This document shows, one piece after another, positions 59,029-64,000 of a DNA stretch of 64,000 nucleotides. A model generated the notes under the pieces. The model ran no database searches and had not been told where the DNA came from. It saw only the letters and a program-made list of their open reading frames with translations. Position 1 is the first letter of the stretch, and every line of letters begins with the position of its first letter. Both the position numbers and the translations under genes were made by a program. This DNA comes from Kangiella profundi (GTDB lineage: Bacteria; Pseudomonadota; Gammaproteobacteria; Enterobacterales; Kangiellaceae), in contig NZ_CP025120.1 in assembly GCF_002838765.1 (NCBI RefSeq), forward strand, positions 62,001-126,000, given 5' to 3'.

Positions 59029-59694
59029 ATGACCGAAAAGCTTAAAGAAATCGACTGGCAAAAAGTTAAAGTTATTAGTTTTGATTTAGATGATACTCTG
59101 TGGGATAACCAGGGAGTAATAGAGAAATGCGAACAGGATTTGTTGAATTATCTGGCCAAAGAACATCCTCCCATTGGCGAGCAGTTTGACATCGAAGACA
59201 TGCAGGCTATCTCGAACAAACTGATTCAAGAAGATCGTTCTGAACTCGATAACATGACTGTTTTGCGAAAAGAAATGATTCATCAAATGCTTGAGCAAAC
59301 TGGTGGTGACCTTGCGTTGATTAACCCAGCTTTTGCAGTCTTCTATCGTTGTCGCAGCCAAATTGACATTCCGAAACTCACTCATGATTTATTATCAACT
59401 CTAAAATCAAAATACAGTTTATTCGCTACCAGCAATGGTAATTCCAATTTGTATGCACTGGGATTAATGGATTACTTTGAACAGCACTTCATTGCAGGTA
59501 TCCATGGCCGCGCCAAACCATCGCCAGAAATGTTACATAAAATCTGTGAACTCAAGAAGATTGAGCCACAAGAACTTCTGCATATTGGTGACAGCTATGA
59601 AACCGATATTAAAAGTAGTATCGCTGCCGAATGTCAGCACCTAGAAATCCATGTAAAGGATATTGGGAAGCTATATGAGTGGGTGGTGGGTTAA
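59029..59694 (+). CDS. yigB: HAD-superfamily hydrolase, YigB-like
   Basis: A 221-residue soluble HAD phosphatase. The four motifs are present: ISFDLDDTLWDN with nucleophile Asp, LFATSNGN, GRAKPSPEML with the Lys, and HIGDSYETDI. It matches YigB (FMN phosphatase in E. coli riboflavin metabolism) by position, although slightly shorter than 238 residues. It starts 3 nt after xerC. In E. coli uvrD follows directly; here a 3-kb insert separates them. Confidence 0.88.
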   Translation: MTEKLKEIDWQKVKVISFDLDDTLWDNQGVIEKCEQDLLNYLAKEHPPIGEQFDIEDMQAISNKLIQEDRSELDNMTVLRKEMIHQMLEQTGGDLALINPAFAVFYRCRSQIDIPKLTHDLLSTLKSKYSLFATSNGNSNLYALGLMDYFEQHFIAGIHGRAKPSPEMLHKICELKKIEPQELLHIGDSYETDIKSSIAAECQHLEIHVKDIGKLYEWVVG

Positions 59695-59708
59695 TCTAAC
59701 CTTTTCAT

Positions 59709-59771
59709 ACCGCGGCTCTGTGGGAACTTCCTCCAATAGCTAACCGCGGTCAAAATCGTCTGAAGCGATTT
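59709..59771. repeat. Small inverted repeats downstream of yigB
   Basis: ACCGCGG (59709-59715) and CCGCGGT (59744-59750) form a 7-bp inverted repeat around 28 nt, each arm containing the CCGCGG palindrome. Directly behind, AAATCG (59753-59758) and CGATTT (59766-59771) form another 6-bp stem. The pair may be a terminator remnant or a REP-like element at the border of the inserted accessory region. Confidence 0.45.
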
Positions 59772-59828
59772 AGAACAGCGCAGCTGACTTTGGGTGGAAT
59801 ACAAAGACGTATTTAATTGGATTATGTG

Positions 59829-60392
59829 ATGAATAAAATTATATTGCTATTGCTTGCACTAAGCTTACAAGCTTGTGGACCCTCCATAGATCAAAATTCT
59901 TCGTTAGAAAAAGTAATTAGAGTTACTAAGCAGAACTTTCAGGATAACGTTGAGGAATTTGAGTTTATTAAGAATTATTACTATGACAATAATCACAAAT
60001 TTATAGGTGAAGAACACTGCATTTATTACTTTGATGGAGAGGATGTAAGAGAAGATGAGTACTTTAAATCACTATCTCTACAGGAGCAGAAAGAAATATT
60101 AAACTATGAAGAGATTTGTACAGCTTTATATAATGCTAAGGCTAATCCCTTAGGTGGAGGTGACCCTAATAGATTCGTTCTTTTGACGTTTGATACTGTA
60201 AAGCAAAATCGGTCTCATTCATTTTCTTATGAGTATTATAAGTCACCTGTAGCAGAATCTTATTTGTGTGAGGAAGATTACTTAGAAAATTTAGGTGAGA
60301 GTGGCATTTGTTACTTTGAACTCGATAAAAACTGGACTTTAGTACATCGATACATTGTTATTCCACCAAGAACACGAATAGATAAAAACTAG
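59829..60392 (+). CDS. Hypothetical lipoprotein
   Basis: A 187-residue protein not recognised as any family. The ATG at 59829 gives a short lipoprotein signal (MNKIILLLLALSLQAC, lipobox LQAC). The mature part is acidic with many Tyr, Glu and Asp and holds several Cys (for example EEHCIYYF, YEEICTAL, YLCEEDY, GICYFEL), which may form disulfides in the periplasm. Base composition is more AT-rich than the xerC-yigB neighbours, a hint of recent acquisition. Confidence 0.7.
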   Translation: MNKIILLLLALSLQACGPSIDQNSSLEKVIRVTKQNFQDNVEEFEFIKNYYYDNNHKFIGEEHCIYYFDGEDVREDEYFKSLSLQEQKEILNYEEICTALYNAKANPLGGGDPNRFVLLTFDTVKQNRSHSFSYEYYKSPVAESYLCEEDYLENLGESGICYFELDKNWTLVHRYIVIPPRTRIDKN

Positions 60393-60429
60393 ACTTAGTA
60401 GGGTAGCCAGTGGGTTAGACCCTACTTAA

Positions 60430-60819
60430 CTATTGACTCACTTGTAATTGTTGGATTTGGTCACTCCAGTTTTTTGCATGAGCTCTTCCATATTCAAAAA
60501 GATCCTTAGCTACTCCATTGCAGTCTTGATATTTTTCTTCTTGAGTCGCCTGTTTAGCACCCGCCTGAATCATAAACAACATTTGTGGATTGCCTATATC
60601 ATTACCAAGCGCAACAGTAATATTGGCAACATTATCTTCAAAAGCTTTAAGTTCTTGTCCTGTAATATAAAGACATCGTTGATTAAGAAACCAGGCGCCG
60701 GCAACTTTTCCATATTCATCCAGAGCGGAGGCAAGCATATTTTGTTGATTGGTGGACTCAGCTGCTTGCGTGGAAAAAGAGAGTAAGCAAAACAGGCTTA
60801 GAATAGAAAAGGCTTTCAT
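60430..60819 (-). CDS. Hypothetical secreted protein
   Basis: A 129-residue protein from the ATG at 60819, chosen over a TTG four codons upstream. A Sec signal peptide (MKAFSILSLFCLLSFSTQA, cleavage near QAA-ES) precedes about 110 residues predicted helical, with three Cys (in NQRCLYIT and YQDCNGVA, plus the signal Cys). The C-terminal half reads ...ATQEEKYQDCNGVAK. No family recognised. It is convergent with the lipoprotein gene. Confidence 0.65.
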   Translation of the reverse strand: MKAFSILSLFCLLSFSTQAAESTNQQNMLASALDEYGKVAGAWFLNQRCLYITGQELKAFEDNVANITVALGNDIGNPQMLFMIQAGAKQATQEEKYQDCNGVAKDLFEYGRAHAKNWSDQIQQLQVSQ

Positions 60820-60877
60820 ATAAATATCCAACTATTAATAAAGAAAAGTACTAATCATTACTTATAGATCCATGCAG

Positions 60878-61840
60878 TTATTGATTTGAAGCTATAAAAT
60901 TTTTCATGTTTTCAGCCATACCATCTATCAGTCGAATTTTTGCTTCGTGACTGGCCCAGGCGATATGCGGCGTAATGCAAGTGCTAGGCACATCGTTTTG
61001 TAACAGTGGATTGTCCGGACTTGGTGGTTCAACGGAGAGTACATCGAGTCCGGCGCCGGCGAGTTTGCCACTTTTGAGAGCGTCCGCCAGATCCTGCTCA
61101 TTGATAATAGGGCCGCGTGCGGTGTTGATGATAAAGCTGCCGGTTTTCATGAGATCTATAAAGTCTTTGTTGACCAGCTCTTTAGTTTCCTTGGTCAATG
61201 GGCAGTGGATGGAAACAAAGTTGGCTTGCGGTAATGCGGTATGCAGTGGTACCTGATTCTCGCGCATGGGTCGTCCGGGAATATTGGCAATCAGTACGCG
61301 CATACCAAATGCTTTGGCTAACGCTTCAACTTGTTGTGCGATGTTGCCATAACCGATCAGCACTAATGTTTTGTCTGCCACTTCCATGGTTGGGAAATCA
61401 GTAAGCGTAAACATGCGGCTTTCCTGCCACGCACCTTGACGAGTCAGATTGAAGTGATCGCTGGCACGGGTGGCGAAGTTTAAAATAAACTGCATGGTCA
61501 GCTGCGCTACTGCAAAAGTTGAGTAGTCGGCGACATTAAAACATTGGATGCCTTTTTCTTTAGCTGCTTCCAGATCAATGTTGTTCATGCCAGTGGCAGC
61601 CAATTGGATCGCTTTAAGATTGGGCAGTTGATCCATCAACTCACGATCAATAACCACCTTGTTGGTGATTATGACATCAGCATCCTGGCAACGCTCTAGT
61701 CGCTGCTCCGGGCTGGTTAGTCCATACAATTTGCATTCGTCAAAACAGCTGGTAAGTGGTGATAAATCCACTTTGGCTTTTTGGTGGTCACTATCCTGCC
61801 ATTGACCCAAAGTGTCTGCATCAAGAAAAACTGCGCGCAT
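60878..61840 (-). CDS. D-2-hydroxyacid dehydrogenase (glycerate/hydroxypyruvate type)
   Basis: A 320-residue NAD(P)-dependent dehydrogenase. Rossmann motif VLIGYGNIAQQVE, catalytic Arg in INTARGPIINEQ, Glu in GLDVLSVEPP and His in TPHIAWASHEA are all intact. It resembles glycerate dehydrogenase/hydroxypyruvate reductase (HprA) most in the N-terminal TGMNNIDLEAAKEKGI segment, core ATGMNNIDL. Exact substrate unproven. It belongs to the insert between yigB and uvrD. Confidence 0.9.
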   Translation of the reverse strand: MRAVFLDADTLGQWQDSDHQKAKVDLSPLTSCFDECKLYGLTSPEQRLERCQDADVIITNKVVIDRELMDQLPNLKAIQLAATGMNNIDLEAAKEKGIQCFNVADYSTFAVAQLTMQFILNFATRASDHFNLTRQGAWQESRMFTLTDFPTMEVADKTLVLIGYGNIAQQVEALAKAFGMRVLIANIPGRPMRENQVPLHTALPQANFVSIHCPLTKETKELVNKDFIDLMKTGSFIINTARGPIINEQDLADALKSGKLAGAGLDVLSVEPPSPDNPLLQNDVPSTCITPHIAWASHEAKIRLIDGMAENMKNFIASNQ

Positions 61841-61885
61841 AAATATCGTTCCTGTCTAAATTTTTTTTCAAGTAAATTAATCATT

Positions 61886-61957
61886 GTCATTCCCGCGAAG
61901 GCGGGAATCCATAAAGCTCTATTATAAAAAATAGATTCCCGCCTTCGCGGGAATGAC
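61886..61957. repeat. Perfect 24-bp inverted repeat of TTCCCGCGAAGGCGGGAA type
   Basis: The left arm at 61886-61909 begins GTCATTCCCGCGAAGG and the right arm at 61934-61957 is its exact reverse complement, over a 24-nt AT-rich spacer. Each arm is itself a short palindrome (TTCCCGC/GCGGGAA). Repeats with this core are widespread in proteobacteria and resemble neisserial dRS3 elements (ATTCCC-N8-GGGAAT). It lies between the hydroxyacid dehydrogenase and the hydratase-like gene, 46 nt upstream of the former. Confidence 0.88.
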
Positions 61958-61973
61958 ACAAAAGCTAGTAAAG

Positions 61974-62738
61974 CTATCGAATGGAGAAAGCCAGTTTACC
62001 GAGTTTACCAAAGTCGGCGTCGTATTGACCTCGCTCGGCCGGGATCATCGGACCTAAAGAGCCGGTAATCAACAAGTTGCCTTCACTGACTGGATAACCG
62101 GTTTTTAGGCTACGATTAATCAGCCAGGCCAGTGCCTGCCATTGATCACCCATGGCATCGGTGGCTTTGCCTTCAATTACCGTCTGACCATTTCGTGTAA
62201 GTAGCGTAGTAATTTGATTAATATCGACGGAGTTTACATCGACCGGTTTACCTACCAGAACGCTATTAGATGCTACATTATTAACGATCAAGCCATGTCC
62301 TGAAATGCTGGATGGATCTTCAAATCGAAGGTCGGGTAATTCGATCACCGGTACCACGCTTTTGATCATGGCGGGTAGCTGTTCTGCAGTCACTAGCTGG
62401 GTAATGTTTTGATTGAGAATAAAACCAATTTCCGTTTCCAGCATGAGGTTGGTGTAATTGCTGAGTAAATATGCGCTACGGTCAAAAGCAAGACCTTCCT
62501 GGAACAAGGCTCCAGCCACTGGCTCGCTGACATTAAACTTCTTTTGCCCTGCTTCACTGGTTAGTCCTGCCTTGTAGCCTATGACAGGAAAGGCAACTCC
62601 TTGAACTAATTGATATTGTAGCTGATAAGCTGATTCTAGGTCGTCAGCCGATGGATTCTTTTCTGGTGCATTCGTAGAGACGCATGCGACAACTAATGAC
62701 GAGAAAACGAGGCTAATACCGAGCAATGCTTTTTTCAT
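61974..62738 (-). CDS. 2-keto-4-pentenoate hydratase-like lipoprotein
   Basis: A 254-residue protein of the hydratase/4-oxalocrotonate decarboxylase (MhpD/FAH-like) family. The metal-binding signature is in LETEIGFILNQNI, with VIELPDLRF, GHGLIVNNVASNS and NGQTVIEGKATDAMG further on, typical of this family. Unusually, the N-terminus is a lipoprotein signal (MKKALLGISL..., lipobox VVAC, lipidated Cys near 19), so it would act in the envelope instead of the cytoplasm. Substrate unknown. GAAAAAG-type ribosome site. It is divergent from uvrD. Confidence 0.82.
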   Translation of the reverse strand: MKKALLGISLVFSSLVVACVSTNAPEKNPSADDLESAYQLQYQLVQGVAFPVIGYKAGLTSEAGQKKFNVSEPVAGALFQEGLAFDRSAYLLSNYTNLMLETEIGFILNQNITQLVTAEQLPAMIKSVVPVIELPDLRFEDPSSISGHGLIVNNVASNSVLVGKPVDVNSVDINQITTLLTRNGQTVIEGKATDAMGDQWQALAWLINRSLKTGYPVSEGNLLITGSLGPMIPAERGQYDADFGKLGKLAFSIR

Positions 62739-62794
62739 AGTGGCTTTTTCCCTACAATAGGCCGATTATTTTCAATAGAAGCAAGCATACCCTA

Positions 62795-64000
62795 ATGGAT
62801 GCCAGTAGCATAATACAACCCCTGAATGACGCCCAGAAAGAAGCGGTCACCGCGCCCAATAAAGCCTTGTTGGTGCTGGCCGGTGCCGGTTCGGGTAAAA
62901 CTCGCGTCTTGGTTCACCGAATCGCCTGGCTGGTACAGGTGGAGCGCGTTTCTGCTCATTCTATATTGGCTGTGACTTTTACCAATAAAGCGGCCAAGGA
63001 AATGCTGGGTCGTGTTGAGGATATGCTGGCCATGCCTGCACGAGGTATGTGGATTGGAACTTTCCACAGTATTGCCCATCGCCTGTTGCGAGCTCATTAT
63101 CGCGATGCAGGATTGCCCGAAGGCTTCCAGATTCTCGATGCACAGGATCAGCTAAGGGTTATCAAGCGGGTCATGAAAGAGCTCAATCTGGATGATAACG
63201 AATGGCCACCCAAGCAGGCACAATGGTTTATCAATGCCAAGAAAGACGATGGTCTGCGTCCCGGTGATATTCATCATCACGGTGACTTCTTTGTCAGTAC
63301 TATGGTCAAAGTTTATTACGCCTACGAGGAAGCCTGCAAAAGAGGCGGCCTGGTCGATTTCAATGAGCTGCTGCTGCGAGCCTATGAATTGTGGGCCAAT
63401 AATCCACATCTACTAAAACACTACCAGGATCGTTTTCAGCATATTCTGGTGGACGAGTTTCAAGATACCAACGCCATTCAGTACGCCTGGATTCGCCTGT
63501 TATGCAATGACAACAACCGGATTACCATTGTAGGGGATGATGACCAGTCGATTTATGGTTGGCGTGGCGCGCGCATCGAAAACATTCAGCAGTTTGAAAA
63601 AGATTTCCCGGACTGCAAGGTGTCTCGCCTTGAGCAGAACTATCGCTCCACCTCGACCATTCTAAAAGCAGCCAACGCGGTGATTGCCAACAACCAGGAT
63701 CGCATGGGTAAGAGTTTATGGACTGAGGGCAACGAGGGCGAACCGATTATTCTGTATTCGGCGTTTAACGAGCAGGAAGAAGCTCGTTTTATTGCTGCCA
63801 GGATTGAAGACTGGGTGCAGCAGGGCAACAGTTACGACGATATAGCCATTCTGTACCGCAGTAATGCTCAGTCACGGATTCTGGAAGACGCGATGCTACA
63901 AAAAGGCATTCCTTACCGAATCTATGGCGGTTTACGCTTCTTCGAGCGTGCTGAAATTAAAGATACGCTGGCTTATATGCGCTTAATGGCCAATCGCGAT
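62795..64000 (+). CDS. uvrD: UvrD/Rep-type DNA helicase (N-terminal part)
   Basis: An SF1 helicase whose frame is still open at the right edge (402 codons visible). The ATG at 62795 begins MDASSIIQPLNDAQKEAV, the Q-motif region. Walker A is AGAGSGKTR, followed by TFTNKAAKEM (Ia), DEFQDTN (II), GDDDQSIYGWRGA (III) and QNYRST (IV). UvrD is favoured over Rep because of the N-terminal LNDAQKEAVTAP pattern and the position behind xerC-yigB, as in E. coli. It unwinds DNA in mismatch and excision repair. Confidence 0.95.
   Translation, partial: MDASSIIQPLNDAQKEAVTAPNKALLVLAGAGSGKTRVLVHRIAWLVQVERVSAHSILAVTFTNKAAKEMLGRVEDMLAMPARGMWIGTFHSIAHRLLRAHYRDAGLPEGFQILDAQDQLRVIKRVMKELNLDDNEWPPKQAQWFINAKKDDGLRPGDIHHHGDFFVSTMVKVYYAYEEACKRGGLVDFNELLLRAYELWANNPHLLKHYQDRFQHILVDEFQDTNAIQYAWIRLLCNDNNRITIVGDDDQSIYGWRGARIENIQQFEKDFPDCKVSRLEQNYRSTSTILKAANAVIANNQDRMGKSLWTEGNEGEPIILYSAFNEQEEARFIAARIEDWVQQGNSYDDIAILYRSNAQSRILEDAMLQKGIPYRIYGGLRFFERAEIKDTLAYMRLMANRD

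Overview
The window reads as chromosomal DNA of a free-living, aerobic gammaproteobacterium with moderate GC. Supporting signs are the gene order algZ-algR-hemC-hemD-hemX-hemY, the block cyaY / lptM-dapF-DUF484-xerC-yigB...uvrD, crp next to yhfA, glpG-glpE, oxyR beside ahpC/ahpF, and ubiC-ubiA next to plsB. The overall content suggests a marine lineage such as Kangiella or relatives; that genus guess is inference from memory and is not proven here. No rRNA, tRNA, prophage, transposase or CRISPR array was seen. Almost every gene has a recognisable family.

Layout. 1-9.2 kb: end of an NADPH-dependent FMN reductase gene, a P-type cation ATPase, a PAS-GAF-GGDEF protein, TspO, MntP, a CNNM/CorC-type membrane protein and a TPR-GGDEF protein. 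9.2-12.5 kb: a 2OG-Fe(II) oxygenase, a cysteine synthase-like enzyme paired with an ACT protein, an AT-rich gap and a DUF4870 membrane protein. 12.6-19.0 kb: a TPP riboswitch and the thiamine operon thiC-thiO-thiS-[structured repeat]-thiG-thiDE-rhodanese. 19.1-23.6 kb: two bacterial PH-domain membrane proteins, then kbl-tdh for threonine breakdown. 23.6-29.7 kb: second repeat, ElaA-like acetyltransferase, glpG, glpE, a DUF2007 protein, ahpF, ahpC, oxyR, ubiC. 29.7-37.6 kb: third repeat, ubiA overlapping plsB tail to tail, then a PLP decarboxylase and acyl-CoA ligase of the kind known from exosortase loci, and a VanZ-like protein. 37.6-42.3 kb: hemerythrin-like protein with an FNR-type box, DUF3050 protein, rpe, a membrane-anchored TrpG/PabA fusion, crp/vfr, yhfA. 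42.6-48.7 kb: exported KatG, cytochrome c lipoprotein, aroE, NhaC-type antiporter, zinc-ribbon protein, outer-membrane barrel. 48.7-55.7 kb: haem biosynthesis operon and the AlgZ/AlgR-type two-component system, then a carboxylesterase. 55.8-64 kb: cyaY, lptM, dapF, DUF484, xerC, yigB-like HAD, a 3-kb insert of accessory genes, and the start of uvrD.

Functional themes. Peroxide defence is spread over oxyR/ahpC/ahpF and a KatG with a signal peptide. Sulfur handling recurs (two rhodaneses, cysteine synthase-like enzyme, thi operon). The thi operon has ThiO and a terminal rhodanese but no ThiF in the window.

The strongest unexplained signal is a roughly 230-bp intergenic element present three times (about 16.1, 23.65 and 29.75 kb). 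Its hairpins keep perfect pairing although the stem sequences differ between copies, which is compensatory covariation. Two copies sit inside apparent operons (thiS/thiG and ubiC/ubiA). Other points worth attention are the TM-TrpG fusion, the exosortase-type gene pair without an exosortase nearby, and a lipoprotein version of a 2-keto-4-pentenoate hydratase.
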